From Parcubacteria group bacterium GW2011_GWD2_43_10 (GTDB lineage: Bacteria > Patescibacteriota > Patescibacteriia > Veblenbacterales > UBA10138), in NCBI GenBank assembly GCA_000995845.1, contig LCEZ01000001.1, forward strand, positions 1 through 29,793: 29,793 nucleotides of DNA, written 5' to 3'. Of the stretch, positions 1 to 8,337 are shown in pieces. The notes under the pieces were generated by a model. It was not told where the DNA came from and ran no database searches. It was given only the letters and a program-made list of their open reading frames with translations. Made by a program: the position numbers and the translations under genes. Positions within the stretch are counted from its first letter, which is position 1; each line of letters opens with the position of its first letter.

Positions 1-1
1 T

Positions 2-1075
2 GGGGCTAACGATATTGAAGCGGGCAAGGTTAATAAAGCTAAGTTAAAGGAAAAGGAAGAACAGTTGAATCAGGTCAGCGTCAAAGCTGAGGCCGCCTTA
101 AAAGAGCTGCCTAATTTACCAAAGGCTGATGTTAAAGTTGGCAACAGCGAGGCTGATAATGAAATAATTCGCACGGTTGGCAAAATTCCCAAATTCAAAT
201 TCCAGCCCAAAGATTATCTTGAATTAGCCCATCAGCATGATTTGATAGACATGGAGCGAGCCGCTAAAGTTTCCGGCTCTAGGTTTGGCTATTTAAAAAA
301 TGAAGCGGCATTACTTGAGTTTGCTTTGATACAATACGGTTTAGAAATTACGCGTTCAAAAGGATTTATTCCGGTTGTGCCACCGGTTTTAATTAATGAA
401 GAAGCCATGGAAGCTATGGGTTATTTAGAACATGGTGGTAAAGATGAAACCTATCATTTGGTTAAGGACAAACTTTATTTAGTCGGTACGGCTGAGCAAT
501 CAATCGGGCCAATGCACATGAATGAGGTGCTAACTCTTAATGATATGCCTCGTCGCTATGTAGGTTTTTCCTCATGCTTCCGCAGTGAAGCCGGCAGTTA
601 TGGCAAAGATACTAAAGGTATTTTAAGAGTGCACCAGTTTGATAAGCTGGAAATGGTTGTTTTTACAACGCCTCAAGAATCTGATGTGGAGCTGGAAAAA
701 TTATTGGCAATTGAAGAAGAACTAATGCAAGGGCTCAAGTTGCCTTATCAGGTGATAAAGATGTGTACCGCAGACTTAGGTGATCCAGCGGCTCGTAAAT
801 ATGACATTGAAACTTGGATTCCATCTGAGGGTAGATATCGTGAGACTCATTCCTGTTCAACCACTACAGATTTCCAAGCCAGGCGTTTAAATACGCGCTT
901 TAAGAATGCTGAAGGAAAAACAGAGCACGTCCATATGCTGAATGGTACGGTTTTTGCCGTAGGACGTACGCTTATTGCAATTTTAGAAAATTATCAGCAA
1001 GCTGACGCGACAATTGAAGTACCTAAGGTCCTGCGGCCCTATATGGGTAAATTAAAAGTTATAGGTAAAAAATGA
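2..1075 (+). CDS. serS: Seryl-tRNA synthetase, 5' end cut by the window
   Basis: Class II aminoacyl-tRNA synthetase that charges tRNA-Ser with serine in the cytoplasm. The frame is open from base 2, so the true start lies outside the window and the TTG at 65 is an internal leucine codon. The visible N-terminal residues are rich in Lys, Glu and Ala, as expected for the second arm of the tRNA-binding coiled coil. The catalytic core follows. Motif 2 is seen as FSSCFRSEAGSYGKDTKG with the downstream HQFDKLEMV. Motif 3 is seen as LNGTVFAVGRTLIAILENYQ near the C-terminus. Serine-pocket elements (VGTAEQS, ETHSCSTTTDFQARR) are present. The stop overlaps the start of alr in an ATGA, which implies translational coupling. 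Nothing looks degenerate in the visible part. Confidence 0.96.
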   Translation, partial: GANDIEAGKVNKAKLKEKEEQLNQVSVKAEAALKELPNLPKADVKVGNSEADNEIIRTVGKIPKFKFQPKDYLELAHQHDLIDMERAAKVSGSRFGYLKNEAALLEFALIQYGLEITRSKGFIPVVPPVLINEEAMEAMGYLEHGGKDETYHLVKDKLYLVGTAEQSIGPMHMNEVLTLNDMPRRYVGFSSCFRSEAGSYGKDTKGILRVHQFDKLEMVVFTTPQESDVELEKLLAIEEELMQGLKLPYQVIKMCTADLGDPAARKYDIETWIPSEGRYRETHSCSTTTDFQARRLNTRFKNAEGKTEHVHMLNGTVFAVGRTLIAILENYQQADATIEVPKVLRPYMGKLKVIGKK

Positions 1076-2226
1076 AGCTAGGTCCGGCATACAGTTGGGT
1101 GGAAATTTCGAGGCGGGCACTGATCGCAAATATCCGTGTCCATCGTCGCATGGTAGGCAAAAAAGTTAAATTAATGGCCGTGGTCAAGAGTAATGCGTAT
1201 GGGCATGGTATTGAATTAGTGTCGCAGGTTGCGGCCAGCACAAGGCAAGTTGATTGGCTGGGGGTAGCTTCGCTTGAAGAGGCGAAATTAATTCGTCAGG
1301 CCAAAGTAAAATTACCTATATTGGTTTTGAGTTTTTTTAGGCCGTTTGTGATGGCAGATTTAATTTGGGCCATAAAACACAGTATAGCTTTTATGGTTTA
1401 TGAGACTGAACAGCTTAAGATTTTAAGCCTAGCTGCTCAAAAAGCGAAAAAGCCAGCCAAGATCCATTTAAAACTGGAAACTGGTATGGCGAGGCTTGGG
1501 CTTTTTCCCAAAGAAGCCAGGATTTTTTTGGAAAAGATTTTAAAATCACCCCGGCTTCAGCTGGAAGGTATAGCTTCGCATTTTGCCACTGCTGAGTCGC
1601 GCGATCAGAAGTTTTTAAAAAAACAGCTGTCAGCTTATCGGCGTTTTACCTAATCCGTTAGCGGTAAATTGCCTAATAGCATATTGCATCATATCTCCTG
1701 TAGTGCTGCCATTACTACCGCCCCGACTGCTAATTTATCTTTAGTGAGATTGGGTATTGCTTTATATGGTTTATGGCCGAGCGATGAGAATAAACAAGTG
1801 GTGCACAAAATGAACTCTGAGTTTAAATTACAGCCGGCCTTAACTTGGAAAACGCAAATTATTGAAGTACAGCATCTGCCAAAAAATACGCCGGTTGGTT
1901 ATGACCGTACATTTGTTACAAAGAAATCAACAACAATAGTAGCATTGCCAATAGGGTATTGGGATGGATTAGATAGGGGATTGTCTAATAAAGGCAGGGT
2001 TATTATTAAAGGCGTTATTTGTCCGATAATTGGGCGAATTTGCATGAATATAACAATGGTGGATGCTTCGGCTGTAAGGAACGTAAAAGTTGGAGATGAA
2101 GTCATATTAATAGGTAAGAAGGGTAGGGGAGAGGTAACAGCTGATAAAATTGCCAGGCTTACCCAAACAATTAATTATGAGGTTGTTACTAGAATTAATC
2201 CTTTATTACCGCGGCATTTAGTTTAA
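1072..2226 (+). pseudogene. alr: Alanine racemase interrupted by one in-frame TAA
   Basis: PLP-dependent racemase that makes D-alanine for peptidoglycan. The ATG overlaps the serS stop. The first segment (1072-1653) holds the PLP-lysine motif AVVKSNAYGHG (Lys39), the LKLETGMARLG motif and SHFATAE. The second (from 1654) holds SCSAA, VRLGIALYGL, the catalytic-tyrosine region PVGYDRTF, IGYWDG and IGRICMN. Both segments lie in the same frame, separated only by the TAA at 1651-1653. The residue spacing across the stop, from YRRF to HHISCSAA, fits intact alanine racemases, so this is a single nonsense change and not a frameshift. With the stop replaced, the protein would be about 384 residues, the usual family length. 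Every other motif is conserved, so the change is recent, or a sequencing or assembly error, or is suppressed. Reinitiation at the TTG at 1669 has no visible ribosome binding site. Confidence 0.88.
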
Positions 2227-2231
2227 TTATT

Positions 2232-3314
2232 ATGCCCAGGAGAAAATTAAAAGTGGGAGTTTTGTTTGGCGGACGATCAGCTGAGCATGAAGTTTCATTG
2301 GTTTCGGCTGAATCGGTTATGAAGAACCTTGACCGCAAAAAATACCAAGTTGTGCCAATTGGAATAGACAAGCAAGGCCAATGGATGATAGGTAATCAAG
2401 CACTTAAATTACTTAAGGCTGGAAAGAATTTTAATTTAAAGTCTAGCCAAGCTTTATTACCCGAACCAGGACAGAGGAGAGTGGACGTGATTTTTCCACT
2501 TATTCATGGCACTTTTGGCGAGGACGGTAAGCTGCAGGGTTTTTTGGAATTAGCTGATGTGCCTTATATTGGCGCTGGAGTTTCGGGGAGCGCTGTCGGC
2601 ATGGATAAAATTGTGCAAAAGCAAATTTACCAGGCGGCTGGCATCTCTACGCCTAAATTTGATTACTTTCCGGCACCTGAATTTAAAAAATCAGCTAAAT
2701 ATATTTTGCGACGCTTAAAGAAATTAAATTTGCCGGTATTTGTAAAACCAGCCAATACTGGCTCATCAGTTGGCGTAAGTAAGGTAAAACAAGGGAGAGA
2801 TTTAAGACCAGCCATTAAACTGGCATTAAAATATGACCGCCGAGTAATTGTTGAGCAGGCCGTACCTAACCCCATGGAAATTGAAGTAGCAGTGCTTGGT
2901 AATGATAAACCTAAGGCATCAATCTTAGGGCAAATTGTGCCTTCTAATGAGTTTTATGATTATGATGCCAAATATGTGGATGGAAAATCAAAAGCTATTA
3001 TTCCAGCGTCGTTGCCAGTTTTAATTGCCAAAAAGATTCGTGCTTTAGCTGTGGAGGCATTTAAGGTACTTGATCTAGCTGGCATGGCGCGAGTTGATTT
3101 TTTGGTGAGCAGAAAAACTTGGAAAATTTATCTTAATGAAGTCAATACCATTCCTGGGTTTGTTTCCATCAGTATGTATCCGAAATTGTGGGCCGCCTCA
3201 GGTTTGCCCTTTCCAAAATTACTGGATGAACTAATTAATTTGGCCCTTAGCCGACACAGGCAAAAACAAAGTTTAGCCACTTCATTTAGGCCCAAAGCTA
3301 AATGGTATCGTTAA
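2232..3314 (+). CDS. ddl: D-alanine-D-alanine ligase
   Basis: ATP-grasp ligase that joins two D-alanines to make the dipeptide added to UDP-MurNAc-tripeptide. The N-terminal motif GVLFGGRSAEHEVSL is typical. The ATP-grasp region is seen as LPVFVKPANTGSSVGVSKV, the metal-binding and substrate elements as AGMARVDFLV, and the C-terminal motif as LNEVNTIPGF with SMYPKLW. At 360 residues it has the usual length. It starts 5 bases after alr and its last 13 bases overlap ftsQ, so it belongs to the serS-alr-ddl-ftsQ unit. The gene is intact, which implies that the cell still needs D-alanine despite the stop in alr. Confidence 0.96.
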   Translation: MPRRKLKVGVLFGGRSAEHEVSLVSAESVMKNLDRKKYQVVPIGIDKQGQWMIGNQALKLLKAGKNFNLKSSQALLPEPGQRRVDVIFPLIHGTFGEDGKLQGFLELADVPYIGAGVSGSAVGMDKIVQKQIYQAAGISTPKFDYFPAPEFKKSAKYILRRLKKLNLPVFVKPANTGSSVGVSKVKQGRDLRPAIKLALKYDRRVIVEQAVPNPMEIEVAVLGNDKPKASILGQIVPSNEFYDYDAKYVDGKSKAIIPASLPVLIAKKIRALAVEAFKVLDLAGMARVDFLVSRKTWKIYLNEVNTIPGFVSISMYPKLWAASGLPFPKLLDELINLALSRHRQKQSLATSFRPKAKWYR

Positions 3315-4186
3315 CTTACCCCAAGCCAGTCCGGCGGTCAGTTCGCCGGCGAGATTTTGCTCCTACCAACCATCGAGCCCCGGTGGTTACCAGGCGTTTA
3401 TCCCAGGCTTATCATCGGCCATCAGTGCCACCTTGGCGTAAATGGCTAAACTTAAGTATTTTTATTTTTTGTGTTGGGTTTTTATTGGCTATAGTATATT
3501 CACCACTTTTTACCATTAAGAATGTTGTTATTAATAATGTCGGTTTTAAACCGACCGAAGAACGGCTAAAAGAAATAGTGGCCGGAGTCATGTCTACTAG
3601 ACTTTGGCTAGTTTTTCCTCAATCAAATTTAATATTGTTTAATCCCGGCCATGCCCGGGAAGTCTTAGCCACCGAGTTTTACATTGAGGATGTTAAATTT
3701 GTGCGACATTGGCCTAATGTATTAAAAATTGATGTAGCCAATAATGTTATCGTGGCTATTTTAAAAACTGATCAGGGAGACTTTTTGCTTGACCGCCGCG
3801 GCGTGTTGGTTCAGCAGTTATCAAGTGCCACTGATAATGATCGTTCCTTACCTTTATTGCTGGAAAAGGACAGTCCAGTCAGGAATTTGGGTGATCAAAC
3901 TATTAAACCCGAATTAGTAACCTTTATTGATGACTTATATGATAATTGGCGTCAACTATTGCCAGAATTATTACCTCAATATATTTTATTGGATCCAACA
4001 GCCTTACCAACCTTGCAGCTGAACATGCCAGAAGGTTGGTATGTAAATGTCACAGGGGAATCAGACGCTAAACCACAAATTGCCAGTTTAAAGAGGTTAT
4101 TGGAAGAAAGAATTAAAGATGATAGAGTTAAATTACAATATATTGACGTGCGCTTTGGCAACCGCCTTTACTTTAAATTGAAATAA
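3302..4186 (+). CDS. ftsQ: Cell division protein FtsQ/DivIB-like
   Basis: Bitopic membrane protein of the divisome, expected to connect the FtsB/FtsL complex to septal wall synthesis. A basic proline- and arginine-rich cytoplasmic tail (residues 1-47) is followed by one membrane helix (about 49-67) and then a POTRA-like segment that starts IKNVVINNVGFKPTEE and continues through FPQSNLILFN and IEDVKFVRHWPNVLKIDV. That last stretch is the typical FtsQ pattern ending in a basic or tryptophan residue before LKI. The C-terminal part (VRFGNRLYFKLK) fits the end of the extracytoplasmic domain. The position right after ddl is the classic division and cell wall order. The ATG at 3302 lies inside ddl. 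ftsA and ftsZ do not follow. Confidence 0.87.
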   Translation: MVSLTYPKPVRRSVRRRDFAPTNHRAPVVTRRLSQAYHRPSVPPWRKWLNLSIFIFCVGFLLAIVYSPLFTIKNVVINNVGFKPTEERLKEIVAGVMSTRLWLVFPQSNLILFNPGHAREVLATEFYIEDVKFVRHWPNVLKIDVANNVIVAILKTDQGDFLLDRRGVLVQQLSSATDNDRSLPLLLEKDSPVRNLGDQTIKPELVTFIDDLYDNWRQLLPELLPQYILLDPTALPTLQLNMPEGWYVNVTGESDAKPQIASLKRLLEERIKDDRVKLQYIDVRFGNRLYFKLK

Positions 4187-4221
4187 TAAGTAATATATTT
4201 TGCGACGCTTGAGATAAAAAT

Positions 4222-4692
4222 ATGTCAGTAAATGAATTAGATAAATTAATTAAGGATATTGTGGTTTTGGCAACTGAATTGAAAAATAAATTTACTCATG
4301 AAGTTTCAGCGCCAGTAAATTATGCTTGCATATTTGCGCAAAAGCAGGAGGAGTATGAAGATTTGATAAGGGCGGCGGCTAGATTGGGTACTGTTATTAT
4401 GGAAATGACCACCGGCCTTTTATTTGAGCTAGCTGGTATTGAAACGATGTCTGGTACCTTGAAATTGCTTAAAATAAGACAGCCGTATCCGACCAGGCCG
4501 GAAAGAGGTGATGCCGACTTCACCGTAGCTGACTTCAGTGGCTTTAAGCAGGCCTATCTTAATAAGACCGGTTTTAAATTAATCGTGCGGCCGCAGTTGA
4601 AGATGGAAATGATACAACTAAAGCAGCCCGGGTATAAGGTTAGGGCATATTTCTCAAATCCGCCGTTAGCTAAGGCTTTGGGCTTGGAGTAA
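4222..4692 (+). CDS. Conserved-looking protein of unknown function, 156 residues
   Basis: I do not recognise this family. The protein is soluble, with no signal peptide or membrane helix. It begins with an amphipathic helical segment (MSVNELDKLIKDIVVLATEL), continues with another helix (residues about 37-75, QKQEEYEDLIRAAARLGTVI), and ends with a more strand-like basic half (KLLKIRQPYPTRPERGD, FKLIVRPQLKMEMIQLKQPG). There are two cysteine-free halves and no metal-binding motif. It lies 35 bases after ftsQ on the same strand and may be read through from that unit. The xer gene downstream has its own promoter. A nucleic-acid or protein adaptor role is possible from the basic C-terminal half, but this is only a guess. 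Confidence 0.72.
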   Translation: MSVNELDKLIKDIVVLATELKNKFTHEVSAPVNYACIFAQKQEEYEDLIRAAARLGTVIMEMTTGLLFELAGIETMSGTLKLLKIRQPYPTRPERGDADFTVADFSGFKQAYLNKTGFKLIVRPQLKMEMIQLKQPGYKVRAYFSNPPLAKALGLE

Positions 4693-4734
4693 GGCATAAA
4701 TGGTTCAATTTGCCTTAATTTAAAGAATATGATA

Positions 4735-4764
4735 AACTGAGTATAATATCCCTTACACTCAGTT
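4735..4764 (+). promoter_or_regulatory. Promoter -10 box embedded in an 8-bp inverted repeat, upstream of the recombinase gene
   Basis: A perfect TATAAT lies at 4742-4747. It begins in the left arm of a perfect inverted repeat, AACTGAGT (4735-4742) and ACTCAGTT (4757-4764), with 14 bases between the arms. No good -35 box is seen at 16-18 bases (TTTAAA at 17). Transcription from this box would start near 4754, giving a leader of about 15 bases with no Shine-Dalgarno sequence before the ATG at 4769. The dyad spans the -10 box and start point, where a repressor would bind. No T-run follows, so it is not a terminator. Confidence 0.55.
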
Positions 4765-4768
4765 AAAT

Positions 4769-5728
4769 ATGACCAAAGTTACAACTAAGACAAAAGAGGC
4801 GCTTCCCTACCTAGATGATTTCCTTTTGTCCTTACAAACCAATAACTATTCCCCGGAGACGGTTTATAACTATGAACGTGATTTGGGTGTGCTAGCCGAC
4901 TTTATTAATGAACTTAAATTACCTTTTACTAAGTTAGACAAAAAAGCTATTGACCGTTATAAAGCTTATCTTACCTCTCGTGATCGGCGTACTTCTACTA
5001 AGCATAATTTAGGAGTTAGATTGAAAAGCTATTCCATAAATAGAATGCTTTCAAGTCTGCGGGCGTATTTAAGATATTTAATTGAGCTGGATCACCCTAC
5101 TCCCCTGCCACCGGAGGCGGTCAAGCTGGTTAAGACTGAACGTAAACATCCACAAGTCGCAGAATTAAATGAATTGGTTAAATTAATTGAATCGCCTAAC
5201 CAATTGGAGAAAAATAAATTAGTAGCTGAACGTAACCGAGCTATGCTGGAAGTGTTGTTTGCGACTGGCATGCGTATTTCTGAATTAACTAGCCTTAACC
5301 GTAATCAAATAGATACAACTGGCAGAATATTCATAACCGGCAAGGGCAAAAAACAACGCTTTGTTTATTTAACTCCCCGGGCTATAAAACAGTTAGAGTT
5401 TTATTTAAAGCAAAGGGCGGATAAATTATCCGCTCTGTTTATCCCCTATCGGGGTGAGAACGCTGGTAAAACAACCAGACGAATTTCCAATAATTATTTG
5501 CAAATGAAGATTAAGCAGTATCGGGAAACTTTGGGTATTAATGTGCCGACTTCAGCCCACAGCCTCAGGCATGGTTTTGCCACATATCTCGCAGAACAAG
5601 GGGCTAACCCCGCAGCTATTCAGGTGCTCCTCGGGCACGAATCTTTGGACACTACCACCCGCTATGTTCATGCCTCAGATAGGTATGCTGAAACTACTCA
5701 TCGTAAGTTTCACCCTTTAAAACAATAG
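4769..5728 (+). CDS. xerC: Xer-type tyrosine recombinase
   Basis: Site-specific recombinase of the XerC/XerD type, expected to resolve chromosome dimers at a dif site before division. It has a core-binding SAM-like domain (residues about 10-110: YLDDFLLSLQTNNYSPETV, SINRMLSSLRAYLRYLI) and a catalytic domain with all the signature residues: Arg169 in ATGMRISEL, a lysine in the GKGKKQRFVYL beta-hairpin, His264 and Arg267 in HSLRHGFATYL, His290 in LLGHESLDTT, and Tyr299 in TTRYVHAS. At 319 residues it has the normal Xer length. Context does not suggest an integron or phage: no attachment repeats or phage genes are nearby. XerC, XerD or a single-Xer type cannot be told apart by eye. Confidence 0.93.
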   Translation: MTKVTTKTKEALPYLDDFLLSLQTNNYSPETVYNYERDLGVLADFINELKLPFTKLDKKAIDRYKAYLTSRDRRTSTKHNLGVRLKSYSINRMLSSLRAYLRYLIELDHPTPLPPEAVKLVKTERKHPQVAELNELVKLIESPNQLEKNKLVAERNRAMLEVLFATGMRISELTSLNRNQIDTTGRIFITGKGKKQRFVYLTPRAIKQLEFYLKQRADKLSALFIPYRGENAGKTTRRISNNYLQMKIKQYRETLGINVPTSAHSLRHGFATYLAEQGANPAAIQVLLGHESLDTTTRYVHASDRYAETTHRKFHPLKQ

Positions 5729-5799
5729 CTTGGTTTCAGCCTTAACATAGCCAAATAATTAGTAGGCTTTTTATTGGTGTAAAGGCAGTGTTTTTACTA

Positions 5800-5828
5800 T
5801 TGACAAAAATATTTATTTATGCTAAGGT
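5800..5828 (+). promoter_or_regulatory. Strong sigma-70-type promoter of the SPFH gene
   Basis: TTGACA at 5800-5805 is a perfect -35 box. It is followed after 17 bases by TAAGGT (5823-5828), which is preceded by TG at 5820-5821, so it is also an extended -10 element. The predicted start is near 5835, leaving a leader of about 80 AT-rich bases before the ATG at 5915. This is the best consensus promoter in the window. Confidence 0.75.
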
Positions 5829-5833
5829 AAATT

Positions 5834-5855
5834 GTTACATTGGAATTTTTGTAAC
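5834..5855 (+). promoter_or_regulatory. Inverted repeat at the predicted transcription start of the SPFH gene
   Basis: GTTACA (5834-5839) and TGTAAC (5850-5855) form a perfect 6-bp dyad with a 10-base centre. It begins at the predicted transcription start, directly downstream of the promoter. It could be an operator, or a small hairpin at the 5' end of the messenger. Six base pairs with an AT-rich centre could also arise by chance. Confidence 0.35.
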
Positions 5856-5902
5856 TAAAATAAATCAAATAAAGTAAATTAACAATCAATTAATAACAAT
5901 AT

Positions 5903-5912
5903 AAAGGTGATC
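5903..5912 (+). promoter_or_regulatory. Ribosome binding site of the SPFH gene
   Basis: AAAGGTGATC lies two bases before the ATG at 5915. GGTGATC is complementary to the GATCACC part of the 16S rRNA 3' end. It is the clearest Shine-Dalgarno-type match in the window, where most starts are coupled to an upstream stop or lack such a site. It supports 5915 as the start. Confidence 0.65.
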
Positions 5913-5914
5913 AA

Positions 5915-8272
5915 ATGTTCACATTAATTATATTAGCAATACTTTTATTAGTATTGTTATCGCTTCCAATCTGGCCAGTTTATGTGCCAGAAGGAATACA
6001 AAAAGTAAAATATCGCAGGTGGAGCAGTTTTGGAACTTCAAATCAGGTTATCCCCTACCAAATTAAATATAATGATAAAAACGAACCCCTAAGTATTACA
6101 TTCAGGGGGTCTGGTTATAAGCCAGATAGATTAACTCCAGGTTTATATTTTTGCAGAAGTATTATATTTGACCGCGTAGAAACTGCTGAATGGCCAAACG
6201 TTGGATCGGAAGAAGTTGGCATAGTTATTTCTCAAGTGGGAAAGCAACTTCCGCCGGGTAGAAGATTTGTTTTTTTACCCGAAGGCACTAAACTTGATCT
6301 TTTGCAGAGTGTAGGAATGTATTTGCTAAAAGGTGGACAGATTGGCGAGTTAGCCACGGTTTTAACTTCATATGTTAAGCCACTCCATCCCGCAGCTTTT
6401 CTGGTTGTTACAAGGCATAAAGTATATGGCATACCCTATGATGCTGGACTTAGAACCAAGCAAAAGAAAGGTAATCTCACTTACGCAGACTTTGGCTTTA
6501 AAGAAACTGATTTTAATTTGACAACTGTTGAGTCAGGAAAAATCGGTTTAGTCACATTGCAAAATGGTGACCCAATACCAAACGGATTACCAGTTTGGCG
6601 TCATGGTGGCTGGAATGATTTTATTGGTGATTATGAAAAATGGCCGCCTAAAGATTATAAGCTACCTTTGCTAGAAATGCCTGATCTAAATAAAAAAAAC
6701 ACTGAAGAGATAGATGAAGCTTTTGCTAAATTAGAAAAAGAATGGTTAGAAATGTCGGAGGAAAAAATAGCTGTATTAAAATCTCAATTGTTAAAATATG
6801 GTGATTTAGGCAAAGTTTGCTCAAATAATGTGGTTGATATTATGCCTCAGCCAATGTCAATATATAGTTATGAAGAAGTACTTGAACCACAACAACCCGA
6901 AGAGCCCGAGGTACCAAAAGGAGAGGTTTCTCCAAAAGACCAGCATGAATATATTCAGAAACGGAAAAAATATGAGGGGGATTTAGTTAAGTATAGAGAA
7001 GATAAGGACAGGTATGATTTATACTTAAACGAGCTTGAATGGAAAAAGAAACTCAAGAAACTCACTGAGGATATATGGTGGAAACAATGGGATAGAGAAT
7101 ATAAGTTTGGTTCGGAACTTCTGCGCCGCGTAATCAGCTGGGATTGTTCTAAACACGGTAACTATACTAATTTAACTGGTCAAATTTATGCAGGACCACA
7201 GCTTACCCCAATCTTGCCTGGCTCATATGCTTTTAATAAGCATTTAATAGTGGTAAAACAAGTAGAATCAACAAATGTTCCAGCTAATCAGGCACTGGCG
7301 GTTGTATCTGCCACCGGGCCGCAAGGACATGATATTACCCCATCGAATTTCAAATTTAATCCGATTGTCCGTCCTGGTTTTATTGGCGGTATTTGGAGTG
7401 TAGCAATTGGCCCTGGGCAGAGATATCCACTTAATACAGATTATTTAGAGTTGGATTCATGGATAACTTCAATCATGGTTCTATATTGGTCTGATAACAA
7501 GACCATGAGCCCGTTCGATAAAAATCTAAATACCATCCGTCGTCTAAGTAAAGACAAGGTTTATATGAATGTTGATCTAAATGCAAAGATCTCAATACCA
7601 ATTGAGGCAGTGCCATTTTGCAAAGCACGATTTGGTAGCCAAGAAGATTTAGTAAATGGTTATCTGCAAGCGGAAGTCACTTCATGGACAATGAAGTTTA
7701 TTGAAGGGCATACCGCGGAAGAGATTCTTACAGCCCAAGAGGTGTTAGGCAAGGATTTACACAGGCACCTGACTGCTCTTCTTAGTAAATACAACATAGA
7801 GGTACGTGAAATCTTATTTGAGAAGGTTGACCCTGAGGAAAGTTATTATAAAATAGTTAATGCTAAAACCTTGGCTGATATGGGTGCAAAAACTGCTATA
7901 GCTGAAAAAGATTTGGCTGTACAGCAAGGCTTGAGAAATCAGCAAAGAGGAATTGCTGAAGCCTTAGAAACTATCGAAGTTGCTCGTGGTACTGTTGGAG
8001 CCCGTAAACTATTAATTGAGGCAGTTAAAGAAACGCTTGGTGAAAAGGCAGCTAATGCCTTAGTAATAGCACAGGAGTTGGTTAGCGGGAAACACCCCGG
8101 CATGCCAACAGCCTTGGCAATTACCGCTGATAAAGTTGCCGACTTCTTATCCACTTTGCCATTCATCACCCAGTCAGCCAATGAAATCAAAGTAGCACTC
8201 ACTGAAAAACTGGAGGAAAAAACACAAGCAACAGATCAAAAAAAATCTGACGCGACAGATAAAACTTTATAA
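5915..8272 (+). CDS. Large SPFH/band-7-like membrane protein, 785 residues
   Basis: N-terminally anchored protein resembling the SPFH (stomatin, prohibitin, flotillin) superfamily, with one membrane helix (about residues 2-20). Residues 21-175 contain a first band-7-like part (VPEGIQKVKYR, VGIVISQVGKQLPPG). Residues about 255-395 form a charged, partly coiled-coil and Pro/Glu-rich insert. A second SPFH-like part follows (GFIGGIWSVAIGPGQRYPLN near 488-507, then strands with VYMNVDLNAKISIPIEAVPF). The C-terminal 140 residues are an Ala/Glu-rich helix with AEKDLAVQQGLRNQQRGIAE and VARGTVGARKLLIEAVKETLG, like the helical tails by which SPFH proteins form rings. Usual family members have 250-500 residues, so this one is large. 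It is a single-gene unit with its own promoter and terminator. Membrane microdomain scaffold or protease regulator are family-level ideas; the specific role is unknown. Confidence 0.8.
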   Translation: MFTLIILAILLLVLLSLPIWPVYVPEGIQKVKYRRWSSFGTSNQVIPYQIKYNDKNEPLSITFRGSGYKPDRLTPGLYFCRSIIFDRVETAEWPNVGSEEVGIVISQVGKQLPPGRRFVFLPEGTKLDLLQSVGMYLLKGGQIGELATVLTSYVKPLHPAAFLVVTRHKVYGIPYDAGLRTKQKKGNLTYADFGFKETDFNLTTVESGKIGLVTLQNGDPIPNGLPVWRHGGWNDFIGDYEKWPPKDYKLPLLEMPDLNKKNTEEIDEAFAKLEKEWLEMSEEKIAVLKSQLLKYGDLGKVCSNNVVDIMPQPMSIYSYEEVLEPQQPEEPEVPKGEVSPKDQHEYIQKRKKYEGDLVKYREDKDRYDLYLNELEWKKKLKKLTEDIWWKQWDREYKFGSELLRRVISWDCSKHGNYTNLTGQIYAGPQLTPILPGSYAFNKHLIVVKQVESTNVPANQALAVVSATGPQGHDITPSNFKFNPIVRPGFIGGIWSVAIGPGQRYPLNTDYLELDSWITSIMVLYWSDNKTMSPFDKNLNTIRRLSKDKVYMNVDLNAKISIPIEAVPFCKARFGSQEDLVNGYLQAEVTSWTMKFIEGHTAEEILTAQEVLGKDLHRHLTALLSKYNIEVREILFEKVDPEESYYKIVNAKTLADMGAKTAIAEKDLAVQQGLRNQQRGIAEALETIEVARGTVGARKLLIEAVKETLGEKAANALVIAQELVSGKHPGMPTALAITADKVADFLSTLPFITQSANEIKVALTEKLEEKTQATDQKKSDATDKTL

Positions 8273-8283
8273 AATATTAATTC

Positions 8284-8320
8284 CCCCAACTGTATGGAGA
8301 ACAGTTGGGGATTTTTATTT
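8284..8320 (+). terminator. Intrinsic terminator after the SPFH gene
   Basis: A perfect 10-bp stem, CCCCAACTGT (8284-8293) with ACAGTTGGGG (8301-8310), has a 7-base loop and is followed by ATTTTTATTT. It lies 11 bases after the SPFH stop. The opposite strand has only a short A/T tail (AATTAATATTTT), so any use as a terminator for the convergent minus-strand operon would be weaker. Confidence 0.92.
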
Positions 8321-8337
8321 ATATTGGTCCCCTAGCC

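Noticed and set aside
1669..2226. Second half of alr as an independent gene starting with TTG.
   Set aside because: No ribosome binding site, and it encodes only the C-terminal half of a single-chain enzyme in the same frame.
5739..5773. Possible terminator after the xer gene (AGCCT and AGGCT followed by TTTTTATT).
   Set aside because: The stem has only 5 bp with a loop of about 20 bases, too weak to support against the strong terminator at 8284.
4769..8320. An integrative element made of the recombinase and the SPFH gene.
   Set aside because: The recombinase looks like a housekeeping Xer protein, and I see no flanking direct repeats or other mobile genes.
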